From: Haloarcula sebkhae
Lineage (GTDB): Archaea; Halobacteriota; Halobacteria; Halobacteriales; Haloarculaceae
Direction: 5' to 3'
DNA: 64,000 bases
NCBI RefSeq assembly: GCF_014647415.1
Contig: NZ_BMPD01000006.1
Span: 100,075 to 164,074, forward strand
Made by a program: the position numbers and the translations under genes. Shown here in pieces: positions 45,426-54,982 of the stretch; position 1 is the stretch's first letter, and the number at the start of each line of letters is the position of its first letter. The notes under the pieces were generated by a model. The model saw only the letters and a program-made list of their open reading frames with translations. It had not been told where the DNA came from and ran no database searches.

Positions 45426-45822
45426 ATGAGCGGATTGTTTCGCCGGTATCTGGTCGTCATCGTCCGATTTCTACCCTTTGCACTGGCATTTCTCCGTGAC
45501 CGTCGGCGGTTCGTCCTGTTTGGCTCACGACGATAGGTTCCAGGCGAGAAACATCGACAGCGAGCCGAGCAGATCCGGGATACAATGCTCGAACTCGGAC
45601 CGGCTTTCATCAAAGTCGGGCAGGTACTCTCGACACGCCCAGATATCGTTCCACCGGTGTATGCCGACGTTTTCGGAACGCTTCAGGACGAAATTCCAGA
45701 GGGAGCAGGGGGAGATCCAAAGCACGTCGTTGCGGAAGAACTGGGCGACAAACTCGATCAGTCGACGCTCGAACCGGTCGCCAGTGGGTCGCTTGCGTAC
45801 GTCTATACGGCAGACTATCAAG
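45426..45822 (+). pseudogene. UbiB/AarF (ABC1 kinase-like) gene, N-terminal remnant
   Basis: ATG at 45426 opens RRYLVVIVRFLPFALAFLRD, then RRRFVLFGSRR and a stop. In another frame the sequence resumes as RAEQIRDTMLELGPAFIKVG, VLSTRPDIVPPVYADVFGTL and ASGSLAYVYTADYQGG. This is the start of haloarchaeal UbiB proteins, with at least one frameshift. It ends abruptly where MgtC/DUF4010 sequence begins, so the kinase core is lost. Confidence 0.75.
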
Positions 45823-46351
45823 GCGGGTCGTTCTCGATTGTCGTCGCATCGATCGTCATGTTCCCGCGTGCACTCGTCGAAGTCGCCGTCGTCAACCCGG
45901 CCTTACTCCCTCGCGTCGTCGTTCCGCTCGGAGTGATGACTGGTGTTGGCGTGCTTATCGCCGGCATCGTCTACTGGCAATCGACGACAGAGTCCACGGT
46001 CGAGACCGATCTCAAGAACCCGTTTCGTCTCCGACCGGCGCTGTTTTCGCGATCGTGCTCCTCGTGTCCCAGTCCGCAAATACCTGGTTCGGCGATTCAG
46101 GCATCTATGCAACTGCGTTTCTCTCGGGGCTCGCTGACGTCGATGCGATCACGCTTACGCTGAGCGCGCTCGAAGCGGATGGCGAGATATCGCCCGAAGT
46201 CGCGACTACCGGCATCGTCATCGGCGCTATCGCGAATACGCTCACGAAGGCTGGACTCGCGTGGCTACTGGGAACCGTCGACTTGGGCCGGCGAGTGACG
46301 GTCGCTCTTGGAATCGTCGCCGTCGCCGGCATCGCTGTCGTCGTCCTGTGA
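45823..46351 (+). pseudogene. MgtC/DUF4010 membrane protein, C-terminal remnant fused to the UbiB fragment
   Basis: FSIVVASIVMFPRALVEVAV, LLPRVVVPLGVMTGVGVLIAG and, after a one-base loss near 46035, NTWFGDSGIYATAFLSGLAD and GLAWLLGTVDLGRRVTVAL form the C-terminal membrane half of DUF4010 proteins. The first part is in the frame that continues from the UbiB remnant, producing a chimeric open frame. A full-length homologue is encoded at 58294-59595. Confidence 0.72.
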
Positions 46352-46598
46352 TTTGCTGTGCCGACGCCACCTGGGCTCGACAAACCGCGTTTGAACGGCG
46401 TGAAAGTTGCCTGCGAACGCCCGAAGTGCCGAGAAGCCCGCAAACAGCGGTTCGATAGAACACGTCGGGACGAACCGCTCAGCATTGCCGACAGTCAGAG
46501 TACGTCATCGGTATCGGACAGGCCCCGCATTCGTTGGCTTTCAGTGGCTTGTCGCTCGCGGTCCGGAATTGCGTCGATAGTCTATTTCTTCTCTCCGT

Positions 46599-46644
46599 CT
46601 AACAGCGGAACCAGTGGGGTGGCTAACAGCGGAACCAGTGGGGT
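46599..46644. repeat. Two origin-type repeats downstream of orc1/cdc6
   Basis: CTAACAGCGGAACCAGTGGG occurs at 46599 and again at 46623. These are inverted relative to the family upstream of the gene (core TTCCGCTGTTAG). The second copy touches the orc1/cdc6 stop codon. Confidence 0.75.
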
Positions 46645-47831
46645 TACGGGCTTTTTTTCAGGAGTTCTGACAGCCCTGTTTTGATCGAGCTGATGGATTG
46701 CTCTAACTCGAATTCCTTGTACTTGCCACCGCCTTTCCCTCGGTTGTACTCCGCTGAGGACACAATGCCGAGTTGTGTGAGTTCACCGAGATAGTCACGG
46801 ACCGAACGCTCTGAAACCGGGTCCAGTCCCTCATCACGTGCTAACTCCTGATACGCGCCCAGAATGTCTCGTGTCCGGGCCGGGGTGTCGTCGTCTTCGG
46901 CGAGCCCGGTGAGTGCATAGAGAACGAGTTGGCCGTGATCGGAGTAGTTACGGATACCTTCAACGACTTGGTCGGTTTGAAGCCGTTGCCGGGCTTCGCG
47001 TACGTGATGTTCCGTTACGAGTTCATCGTCGTACTCCCGAGCAAGATCACCGGCCTCAAGGAGGAGGTCAAGCGCCTGGCGGGCATCCCCGGAGTCTTTC
47101 GCGCCGTACGCAGCACACATTTCTATGACACCGTCATCGAGGACATCGTCCTGAAATGCGACGGCCTCACGCTGTTTCAGAACGAGTTGAAGCTCGTTGG
47201 CGTTGTACGCCGAGAAGGACACTTCCTTTTCACAGAGACTCGACCGGACTTTCGAGGACAGTTGGTTGCGAAAGTCGAGATCGTTTGAGATGCCGATGAC
47301 GCCCAGTTTCGCTTCGGAGATATCACCGTTCGATCTGGCACGGGGAAGCTTGTACAGCAGCGAATCGTCCTCGATGTGATCGACTTCGTCGAGAACGATG
47401 AGTACCGTTCCGCCCAGATCATCGAGTGCGTCGAAGAGGAATTGATACACCGAAGCCTGTGGATATCCGGTGTTTGAGATTTGATTCGCTGGGTCACGAA
47501 GTGTGTTGACGATTGCGACCGCGGCCTGATAGCTCGAATTGAGTCCATCGCAGTTGACCTCGACCGTACTGAGGTCCAGTCCGTCGACATCTGCTGCATC
47601 GCGTTCCAGAGCGGAGAGAAGGTATCGGGTGGCAGCAGTCTTCCCGACACCGCTTTTCCCGTACAGAAAGATGTTCGAGGGGGTTTCGTTGTTGATGACT
47701 GGCTGGAGAGCAGCGTGATACTGCTGGAGTTCCTCGTCACGTCCGACTAGCTCTTCAGGGGTCCACTCTTCGAGTAGTGCCTCGCGTTGTTCGAATATTG
47801 TGGAGGTGGGCGAAAACGTAATATCGCTCAT
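46644..47831 (-). CDS. Orc1/Cdc6 replication initiator
   Basis: This 395-residue AAA+ protein has Walker A GKSGVGKT at 58-65 and Walker B VLIVLDEVDHI at 143-153. Sensor and arginine-finger regions follow (GISNDLDFRNQL, YGAKDSGDARQALDLLLEAG), and a C-terminal winged helix ends the protein (GLDPVSERSVRDYLGELTQLGIV). Such proteins bind origin repeats and load MCM. The gene is flanked on both sides by repeats of one family, and the upstream 600 bp is the origin. A TATA-like ATTTATATA lies on this strand at about 47897-47905, with a repeat pair between it and the start codon, which would allow autoregulation. Confidence 0.95.
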   Translation of the reverse strand: MSDITFSPTSTIFEQREALLEEWTPEELVGRDEELQQYHAALQPVINNETPSNIFLYGKSGVGKTAATRYLLSALERDAADVDGLDLSTVEVNCDGLNSSYQAAVAIVNTLRDPANQISNTGYPQASVYQFLFDALDDLGGTVLIVLDEVDHIEDDSLLYKLPRARSNGDISEAKLGVIGISNDLDFRNQLSSKVRSSLCEKEVSFSAYNANELQLVLKQREAVAFQDDVLDDGVIEMCAAYGAKDSGDARQALDLLLEAGDLAREYDDELVTEHHVREARQRLQTDQVVEGIRNYSDHGQLVLYALTGLAEDDDTPARTRDILGAYQELARDEGLDPVSERSVRDYLGELTQLGIVSSAEYNRGKGGGKYKEFELEQSISSIKTGLSELLKKSP

Positions 47832-47866
47832 TTGTGTGTAGTTGCAACACGGAGTGTCTTAACCTT

Positions 47867-48463
47867 TGGTTCCGCTGCTTCCGCTGTTCGGTTGAGTATA
47901 TAAATGAACGACCCCGCCACTTCCGCTGTTAGATGGGAGGGAACATCTGACTGATCACACCCCCACCCCACCGGTTCCGCTGTTAGATGAGAAATGGGAT
48001 AGTGATCCTCCTACTCCTCTACCCCACCACTTCCGCTGTTAGCACGGTAGCAGAGAAAGGCTCTCCTCGAGGGACAAGAATCGAGTAACCTCGAGTGGTT
48101 AGACAGCAAGATTTCTGGGATTTCAGCGGTAGGTCGACACACCCACCCCACCACTTCCGCTGTTAGTTCGATAAGAATGGACATGGGCTGCGGGAGTACG
48201 CTATTTCTCCAGTCTGAACAGATCGAGTATCTTGGGATACCCCTTTCTCGACCCCTACCCCCACCCCACTGCTTCCGCTGTTAGCAATGAAAGTTAGTGG
48301 TGACCTATCCAGATCACAGCCTCAACATTTCTAGAGCTAGTGAATAACTTCAAGTATATCGGCGAAAAACGAAACCCGTATACCGTTATCACAAAATAGC
48401 AAAGCACCCCCTCCCACGGGGGTGGTGCCGTCTATTTATCTCCTAACAGCGGAAGCAGTGGGG
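47867..48463. other. Replication origin with a family of ORB-like repeats
   Basis: Core TTCCGCTGTTAG, usually preceded by CCCCACCAC, occurs in direct orientation ending at 47932, 47985, 48042, 48166 and 48284. A pair of partial copies lies at 47867-47891 and one inverted copy at 48443-48463. The A+T-rich stretch at about 48330-48405, between the last direct and the inverted copy, is a likely unwinding element. Two more inverted copies flank the initiator gene on its far side. The G-rich end (GTGGGGTGG when read from the other strand) recalls the G-string of archaeal ORBs, but the core differs from the commonly described sequence. Confidence 0.82.
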
Positions 48464-48546
48464 TGGGGGTGTGCACCCATTCCTGTTGCAGTCGCTGGGC
48501 CAGGTCATCCACAACTCCCAGTCGAGTCAGAGAGTCGGCCCGTCCC

Positions 48547-49014
48547 TCACCGCGGTTCGAAGACGTGGACTGGCCAGTCGCTCTCGTAGTCGAGTGCGAC
48601 CTCACGCTCTGTGGCCGTCGGCTCTCGTACCGTGAGTTCGACCGCGTCGCCGATAGTAACATCGGCGTAGTCGGCGGTGACTCGCCCAAGCAGGCGGCCA
48701 CCGTCCGCGAGTTCCACGACGGCAACCGTGTAGGGCGCGTCCGCTGCGAACGCCGGCGGCGGCGTGTGGACCTCCGTGTACGAGAAGATCTGGCCCTCGG
48801 GGGACTGCGGTTCGACATCGACGGAGCGGCTACCACAGGCATAGCAGGCCGGTCGCGGCGGCAACAGGACCTGTCCACAGTCCACACAGACCCCGCCCAA
48901 GAGTTCACCATCGGCGAGCGCATCGAAGAATCCCGGTAGTGTCCGTGGATCGGTCGCATCGAGGTCGCTGTCAGACATTGTGCTTCCGCCGGCATCGAGG
49001 TCGCCGTCAGTCAT
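48547..49014 (-). CDS. DUF35 zinc-ribbon/OB protein, thiolase partner
   Basis: The start at 49014 overlaps the thiolase stop as ATGA and gives 155 residues; an in-frame ATG at 48978 is an alternative. The first two dozen residues repeat one short pattern (MTDGDLDAG, MSDSDLDAT), which suggests a small duplication that created a second start. A zinc ribbon (CVDCGQ, CYACGS) is followed by an OB fold (GQIFSYTEVHTPPPAF). DUF35 proteins hold acyl-CoA substrates for SCPx-type thiolases. The adjacent thiolase lacks its second catalytic Cys, as usual for that pairing. Confidence 0.9.
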   Translation of the reverse strand: MTDGDLDAGGSTMSDSDLDATDPRTLPGFFDALADGELLGGVCVDCGQVLLPPRPACYACGSRSVDVEPQSPEGQIFSYTEVHTPPPAFAADAPYTVAVVELADGGRLLGRVTADYADVTIGDAVELTVREPTATEREVALDYESDWPVHVFEPR

Positions 49015-50180
49015 TGTGCCTCCGCCGTCGTGAGCACGTGGCCAACGGTAACCGCATCCGCGACGCCCCCCTCGTTGAGCAACAGGGCTGTCTCGGCATC
49101 CTCGACTACCCGGTCGCCTGCGGCTCCCGTGAGTTGTTCGTAGGCTTCGAGCGCCTGCAAGAGTCCGGTCGCACCGATGGGATGACCGCGGGCCTTCAGT
49201 CCGCCGCTCGGGCTCAACTGCACGTCCGTCCAACCGTTAGCCCGCTCCGCTGGCGGCTGGTAGCTCTGATAGCCCGTTCCTGTGGGAGCGAAGCCAGCCG
49301 CTTCCGCGAGGAGCGCCTCACAGACGGTGAATGCGTCGTGGACCTCCGCGATGTCGACGGCCTCGGCGTCGATGCCTGCTTCTTCGTAGGCCGTCTCGGC
49401 GGCAATGCGAGCGCCCGCGATGTCGGTCATGTCCCGCTCGGCGACCGCGATGTTGTTCGCGGAGGCCCCGCTGCCCGCGACGCGCACCTGGGGCTGGTCG
49501 AGATCTGCCGCCATCTCGCCGGTCGTCACAAGAACGGCGGCGGCACCATCCCCGACCGGCGCACAGTCGTAGAGCTTCAGCGGCGGAGCGACGGGGTCCG
49601 ATTCCAGCACGGTCGCCACGTCGATTTCTTTCGGGAACTGCGCTCGGGGATTGCGAGCGGCGTTGGCGTGGTTCTTCACTGCAATCTCGGCAAGATCGCG
49701 TTCCGTGGCATCGGTCTCGTGGAGATAACGCTGACCGAGTAGTGCGTACTGGCTGGGTGCGGTGATGCCAGAACGTTGCTCGATGGCGCGGTCGAACGCC
49801 GCCGAGAGTGCATCCGTCGCGCCGCTGGTGCCTGCGGACGTCATCTTCTCGACGCCACACGCGAGTACTGCCTCGTGTTCACCGTTGCGGACGTCCTTGA
49901 CTGCATGACGCAGCGCGAGCGCACCCGCGGCGGCACACCCCTCGACTCGCTCTGCGGGGACGTGACGGAGGCCGGCCCACTCGGCCAGCAGCGTCCCCTG
50001 CATAATCTGGTGTTCGTAGCTCTCCGACTGGTTGCCGACGTACACCGCCTCGACAATCTCGCTAGGGTCGGGCAGTTCGTCGAACGCCTCTGCAAGGGCC
50101 ACTGAGAACAGGTCGCGGCCCGGGAGGTCTGTTCGGCCGAGTGGTGAGGCACCGACCGACGCGATAACTGGCTCTGGCAT
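49011..50180 (-). CDS. SCPx-type thiolase
   Basis: The ATG at 50180 (MPEPVIASVGASPLG) gives 389 residues. The nucleophilic Cys lies in VEGCAAAGALAL and the His in LKARGHPIGATGLL. The position of the second Cys reads LNEGGVADAV, without cysteine. This matches the other SCPx-type thiolase at 20929-22101; both are coupled to a DUF35 domain, there as a fusion and here as a separate gene. It probably cleaves or forms a ketoacyl-CoA in the catabolism encoded around it. Confidence 0.9.
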   Translation of the reverse strand: MPEPVIASVGASPLGRTDLPGRDLFSVALAEAFDELPDPSEIVEAVYVGNQSESYEHQIMQGTLLAEWAGLRHVPAERVEGCAAAGALALRHAVKDVRNGEHEAVLACGVEKMTSAGTSGATDALSAAFDRAIEQRSGITAPSQYALLGQRYLHETDATERDLAEIAVKNHANAARNPRAQFPKEIDVATVLESDPVAPPLKLYDCAPVGDGAAAVLVTTGEMAADLDQPQVRVAGSGASANNIAVAERDMTDIAGARIAAETAYEEAGIDAEAVDIAEVHDAFTVCEALLAEAAGFAPTGTGYQSYQPPAERANGWTDVQLSPSGGLKARGHPIGATGLLQALEAYEQLTGAAGDRVVEDAETALLLNEGGVADAVTVGHVLTTAEAQ

Positions 50181-50419
50181 CTGTACCACTCACGTCTCAA
50201 CAGACCTAGTTAGTCGTTCTCATTTTATATATGATTGATATGTTTTGCTGGCTAACTACACACATCGTTTCCTGTCAGCCCGCAGGAAAGAGGCGCTCTC
50301 AGAACGGTTGTCTTCCTGATGGCACTGTTTTCAGATACGTGGCCCTGACAGCTATGGGCGCTGTGCCGAACAATTTGGCTCCCTGAAAACGAAGGAAGAC
50401 TGTCTCACAGCAATTACTC

Positions 50420-51538
50420 TTAGTCGTCGGCCGAGGCACCGTCTGTCGGCACCTCATGCTCGGAGAGTGAAGCGGACGGAGCGAGGAACTCAGCAGGGTC
50501 AAACGCGGTCAGTTCTTCGCCGGCTTCGACTTTATCAGGCCAGTCCGGATTAGCGAGTGCGCTCCTCGCCAGCGTTACGAGGTCGGCACCGGCATCGACC
50601 TTCTCGCGTGCCGCGTCAGGCGTGCCAAGCCCGCCGTTGTCGATGACGACCGTCTCATCGTCGGCGTACTTAGCCGCGGCTTCGGCCAGCGTCGGTCCGT
50701 CGTCGCCAAACGCTGGCGTGGTCGCATCGGGTTCCGTAACGTGGATGTAGTCGGCACCAGCCGCCGACAGTTCATCGAAAAACACCGCTGCGGCGTCCTC
50801 ACCTTCGGGCCACCGGTGGGTCTCGTCAAGGGCGGTCGACTGTGAGACACGGATGCCAACGACGAAATCGGCAGGTGTCGCCTCGTCAATCGCGGCGACA
50901 ACCTCACGCGGATAGCGCACCCGGTTTGCGGGCTTACCGCCGTACTCGTCGTCACGCTGATTGAACTCTGCCGAGAGGAATTCGTGAAGCAGGTACCCGT
51001 TCGCACCGTGGATTTCGATACCGTCGAACCCCGCGTCGATGGCGTTCTCCGCCGAGTTGACGAACGAATCACTGATCTCGGCTAGCTCATCGACGGTAGC
51101 TGCTTTGGGCGTAGGAAATTCACCGCTCCCGCCGTAGGCTTCGGCCTTTTGTCCCTCCGGTTGCACCGCCGACGGGGCAATCGTCTGGTCCCCGTCGACA
51201 TGTGGATTCCCCTGACTCTGTGCCCCGGCGTGCATCAGCTGGGCGAAAATCGGGACACCAGCGTCATGGACTGCCTCGGTAACCTGTTCCCAGGCCGCCG
51301 CCTGCGTGTCGGTTACCAGTCCGGGCTGGTTCAGATACCCTTGGCTGTATGCATCGTCAGGATACGTCCCCTCCGTAATGAGAAACGAGAAGCCGCCTTC
51401 GGCGAACCGCTGATAGTACTGTGCCATCTCCGCGGTAGCACGACCGTCGTCAGTGGCGCTCACACGTGTCATCGGTGCGAGGCCGACTCGGTTGTCTAAC
51501 GACAACTCATTGAGTGTAGTTTCGTCGAACAGTGTCAC
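50420..51538 (-). CDS. NADH:flavin oxidoreductase / Old Yellow Enzyme family
   Basis: A GTG start at 51538 (reading VTLFDETTLNELSLDNRVGLAPMTR) gives 372 residues. It is an FMN-binding TIM barrel with FAQLMHAGAQS, GFDGIEIHGANGYLLHEFLSAEFN (catalytic His and Asn pair) and LVTLARSALANPDWP. Such enzymes reduce activated double bonds of enones, or of dienoyl-CoA when joined to extra domains, which are absent here. It ends 240 bp from the thiolase pair; a common function is possible but not shown. Confidence 0.9.
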   Translation of the reverse strand: MTLFDETTLNELSLDNRVGLAPMTRVSATDDGRATAEMAQYYQRFAEGGFSFLITEGTYPDDAYSQGYLNQPGLVTDTQAAAWEQVTEAVHDAGVPIFAQLMHAGAQSQGNPHVDGDQTIAPSAVQPEGQKAEAYGGSGEFPTPKAATVDELAEISDSFVNSAENAIDAGFDGIEIHGANGYLLHEFLSAEFNQRDDEYGGKPANRVRYPREVVAAIDEATPADFVVGIRVSQSTALDETHRWPEGEDAAAVFFDELSAAGADYIHVTEPDATTPAFGDDGPTLAEAAAKYADDETVVIDNGGLGTPDAAREKVDAGADLVTLARSALANPDWPDKVEAGEELTAFDPAEFLAPSASLSEHEVPTDGASADD

Positions 51539-51822
51539 GTCGACGGATAAGCGGATAACACAATTAACGGGTGGTTCAGCATATGCCGAATAGTGCCAGC
51601 CATTATCAAATATCGTCTGCTGGCGGAGCGGATGCAATTCGCTCCCCTCCGATACGGCGTGACCGGGCGGAAACTCCACAGTGCATTTCAGGGCCGACGG
51701 CCATTCACGAGCCCCCGCAACTGACAGCGCCTACTGTTCTGTCACAAGACCTTTGTATACATATTGGACAGTATAGAGAGCAATTATAATCATTCATCTT
51801 TCATGCATTGCTGGCTCCAGAT

Positions 51823-53184
51823 ATGGTTCACAGTGGTGGCGGGTACGACCATGTATCGCGGCGGTCGGTTCTGAAAGCATCGGGGACTGCACTCACGGTT
51901 GGGACCGTGGGTCTGGCCGGGTGTAGCAGTAGCAGCGGTGCCAGTGTTCGGCCGGTCGACGAGGACAGCCTCACTATCTGGCATGCTATGGGTGGGACTA
52001 ACGGCGAGACGCTGCAGGGACTGGTCGACCAGTTCCAGTCCGAGACGGGCATCAAAGCCAACCTCGTTTTTCAGGACTCCTACGAGGGAGTTCTGACGAA
52101 CACGCTGAGCGCACTCGATTCCGGTGAAGTCCCCGATGTCTTCCAGATCGACAGTCTGTTCGCCCAGCAGGTCCTCGATACGGATGCGGTTGAGCCCGTC
52201 GAGAACCTGCTGTCCGACGACTACCCGGTCGATGACTTCCTGCCGAACGTGACCTCGTTTTTCACCATCGATGACACGCTCACATCGATGCCGTTCAACA
52301 ACTCCAACGCCATCCTCTATTACAACCGGTCGGCGTTCGAGGAAGCCGGGCTTGACCCGGACAGCCCACCGACGACACTAGAAGAAGTGCGGAGCTACTC
52401 ACAGACGCTTGTCGACGAAGGCGTTACCGACGCCGGGATCACCTGGCCGAACCACGTCTGGTTCGTCGAGCATTTCTACTCCGTCGACGGGCAGACGCTA
52501 CTCGACGCTGAGAACGGCCATGCCGGCCAGCCGACGACGATGCAAACTGACACCGAGACGGCCCGGTCCCTGTATGAGTGGTGGCACGAAATGGCTGACA
52601 ACGGCCTGTTCAGCAACCCTGGAATCGAGGCTTGGGGGGAAGCAACGTCCACATTCCTTACCGAGAAAGCCGCTATGTTGATGACCTCGACGGCGTCTGT
52701 CACTGGTATCCGATCCGGCGCGGAGGAAAACGGGTTCGAGGTAGACAACGCGTTCTATCCGACGATTGACGGCGACCGGACTGGGCCAGTTATCGGCGGG
52801 GCTTCGTGGTTCGTCCCCTCCGGATTGCCACAGGACCGCCAGGACGACATCGGCAGCTTCCTCGAATTCATGGGCCGGCCGGAGTCACAGATCACCTGGC
52901 ACAAGGGGACTGGCTACTACCCGATCCGACAGAGCGCAGTCGAGCAACTCGAAACCGACGGCTGGTTCAGCGAGAACCCGATGTACCGAACCGCGTTCGA
53001 CCAGTTGACCCAGGCCGAGAACACGCCGGCGACAAAGCGGATGCTCATCGGCCCGGCTCGACAGGTTCAGACGACAATTCAGGATAAGTCAGTCGAGCTG
53101 TTCAGCGGCGAGGTCGGCGTCGACGAGGGGCTCTCCGAGCTGAAATCGGCCGTCGAAGAACAGCTTAACCGATACTACAGCTAA
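51823..53184 (+). CDS. ugpB: UgpB-like sugar/glycerol-phosphate binding lipoprotein
   Basis: The ATG at 51823 (MVHSGGGYDHVSRRSVLKAS) gives 453 residues. A Tat signal (SRRSVLKASG) ends with lipobox LAGC. The mature chain is an extracellular solute-binding protein of family 1 (LTIWHAMGGTNGETLQGLVDQF; later EKAAMLMTSTASVTG and YYPIRQSAVEQLE), close to the glycerol-3-phosphate binders. It leads the ugpBAEC operon. The glycerophosphodiesterase gene that follows supports glycerophosphate compounds as substrate. A TATA-like TATACATATT lies about 75 nt upstream. Confidence 0.9.
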   Translation: MVHSGGGYDHVSRRSVLKASGTALTVGTVGLAGCSSSSGASVRPVDEDSLTIWHAMGGTNGETLQGLVDQFQSETGIKANLVFQDSYEGVLTNTLSALDSGEVPDVFQIDSLFAQQVLDTDAVEPVENLLSDDYPVDDFLPNVTSFFTIDDTLTSMPFNNSNAILYYNRSAFEEAGLDPDSPPTTLEEVRSYSQTLVDEGVTDAGITWPNHVWFVEHFYSVDGQTLLDAENGHAGQPTTMQTDTETARSLYEWWHEMADNGLFSNPGIEAWGEATSTFLTEKAAMLMTSTASVTGIRSGAEENGFEVDNAFYPTIDGDRTGPVIGGASWFVPSGLPQDRQDDIGSFLEFMGRPESQITWHKGTGYYPIRQSAVEQLETDGWFSENPMYRTAFDQLTQAENTPATKRMLIGPARQVQTTIQDKSVELFSGEVGVDEGLSELKSAVEEQLNRYYS

Positions 53185-54068
53185 TGTCCACGCGCGAAGT
53201 CTTCACAGACCGTCTGCAGGCCGGCGTGTTGCTGCTACCGACGATGGTTGTGTCGATGGTGTTCCTCTACTACCCGACGGTCCGTGCGGTCGGACTCAGT
53301 TTTTACCGGGCTTCGCTTGCTCGAGGTGACGTGTTCGTCGGGCTTGAGAACTACAGACGGTTAGCCGGCTCTTCGGAATATCTCCGGAGCGTGCTCATCT
53401 CGGTACTGTTCGCGGCGTGTGTTGTCGTCGGCGTGATGGCCGTTGCCCTGTGTATCTCCTTTCTCATCCACGAGATCAATGTTGGGAAGGGAGTGTATCT
53501 GGTGGCGGTTATCTGGCCGTACGCACTGCCGCCGGCTGTCGCCGGGCTGGTGTTCCTGTTCATCGCCCACCCGAACATCGGTATCTTCACGAGCTACATC
53601 GAGGCCCTCGGCGTCGATGTCAACTGGTTCAGCAACGGTCCGCAGGCGTTCGTCGTCGTGCTGATCGCGGCAGTGTGGAAGCAGGTCGGGTACAACGTCA
53701 TCTTCATGACAGCCGCACTCGGTAACGTCCCCGAGTCGCTGACTGAGACCGCCGAACTCGACGGCGTCTCTCGAACGCAGCGACTGCTCCGCGTGTACGT
53801 CCCGATCATCTCGCCGACGCTTGTGTTTCTGGTCATCATGAACACGATATACGGCTTTTTCAGGACGTTCCCGATGGTCGATCTCATGACGAAAGGTGGG
53901 CCCGCCGGTGCGACAAATATCCTCATTTATGACCTCTACCGGACCGCCTTCCAGTTCTACGAGTTTGGATTCGCCTCGGCGAAGTCCGTTGTGCTGTTCA
54001 TCGCTGTCGGGCTGTTGATGTACGGTCAGTTCCGCTTGAGTGACAAATACGCCTACTACGGAGGATAA
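53184..54068 (+). CDS. ugpA: Glycerol-phosphate type ABC transporter permease UgpA
   Basis: This 294-residue membrane protein starts within the ugpB stop (TAATG). About six hydrophobic segments surround the permease EAA loop, SLTETAELDGVSRTQRLLRVYVPII. The loop contacts the UgpC ATPase. It forms a heterodimer with UgpE. Confidence 0.92.
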   Translation: MSTREVFTDRLQAGVLLLPTMVVSMVFLYYPTVRAVGLSFYRASLARGDVFVGLENYRRLAGSSEYLRSVLISVLFAACVVVGVMAVALCISFLIHEINVGKGVYLVAVIWPYALPPAVAGLVFLFIAHPNIGIFTSYIEALGVDVNWFSNGPQAFVVVLIAAVWKQVGYNVIFMTAALGNVPESLTETAELDGVSRTQRLLRVYVPIISPTLVFLVIMNTIYGFFRTFPMVDLMTKGGPAGATNILIYDLYRTAFQFYEFGFASAKSVVLFIAVGLLMYGQFRLSDKYAYYGG

Positions 54069-54069
54069 C

Positions 54070-54972
54070 ATGCTCGGCTCACTCCTTACTGCGTTGACTG
54101 CCGCTGTTGAGCGCTCCCAGTCCGCGGGACGAACTACCAGTGAACGCATCCGGCGGTTCGAGACGGAGCAGCTCACGCTACACGTGCTCGCAGCGACCGT
54201 CGTGTTCCTGATCGTACTGCCAGTGTTGATCGCGGCGCTTGTCTCGACGAAGCGGGCCGGGATCGTTACCTCGATCGGCGACCTGGTACCTGGCGGCCAC
54301 GCACTGTCGAACTACCGGCGTGCCCTCATCGGCCTCGAATTCTGGCGGTTCATGCTGAACTCATTCGTCATGTCTGTTGCCGTCGTCGTCGGAAAGCTGA
54401 TCGTGTCGCTGCTGGCCGCGCTGGTGATCGTCTACTACAGATTTCCCTACAAGAACGCGGTGTTCCTGTTTATTCTCTTTACTCTCTTGCTCCCGGTCCC
54501 GGTCAGGTTTGTTCCACTGTATCGCCTGACGACGGAACTCGGCATGAACAACACCTTCTTCGCGATCACAGTCCCGTATCTGGCCAGTGCGACGACAGTG
54601 TTCATCCTGCGCCAGCACTTCTTATCGATTCCAGCCTCACTCGTTGAGACGGCGAAGGTCGACGGTGTCGGTCCATTGCGGTTCCTGTGGTCTGTCCTGA
54701 TTCCGATGTCCCGTGCCGTTCTCGTGGGCGTGTCGGTGATTATGTTCGTTTACACGTGGAACCAGTACCTCTGGCCGCTGGTGATCATCAATGCAGAAAG
54801 CCTGCAGGTCGCACAGGTCGGCTTGAATCTGCTTCGAGGACAGGCCAGCACTGGGGAAGTCGCTTGGTCCATGGTGATGACCGGGTCGATACTGACCCTG
54901 TTGCCACCGCTGGCGCTGCTGGTGCTGTTCCGACGACAGCTGCTAGAGACATTTACGATCCAACAAAAATGA
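54070..54972 (+). CDS. ugpE: Glycerol-phosphate type ABC transporter permease UgpE
   Basis: The ATG at 54070 is preceded by GGAGG at 54060-54064, a good ribosome-binding site inside the last ugpA codons; this decides the start against an earlier in-frame codon. The 300-residue protein has six membrane segments and the EAA loop PASLVETAKVDGVGPLRFLWSVLIP. It is the second permease of the Ugp system. Confidence 0.92.
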   Translation: MLGSLLTALTAAVERSQSAGRTTSERIRRFETEQLTLHVLAATVVFLIVLPVLIAALVSTKRAGIVTSIGDLVPGGHALSNYRRALIGLEFWRFMLNSFVMSVAVVVGKLIVSLLAALVIVYYRFPYKNAVFLFILFTLLLPVPVRFVPLYRLTTELGMNNTFFAITVPYLASATTVFILRQHFLSIPASLVETAKVDGVGPLRFLWSVLIPMSRAVLVGVSVIMFVYTWNQYLWPLVIINAESLQVAQVGLNLLRGQASTGEVAWSMVMTGSILTLLPPLALLVLFRRQLLETFTIQQK

Positions 54973-54982
54973 GAGGAGAGCA

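Noticed and set aside
46358..46598. Transposon tnpB remnant between the pseudogene and the origin repeats
   Set aside because: A few Arg/Lys- and Cys-rich words looked suggestive, but no aligned motif could be supported.
47867..48463. CRISPR array
   Set aside because: Copies are irregularly spaced, vary in sequence, include inverted copies and lie at an orc1/cdc6 gene; no cas genes are present.
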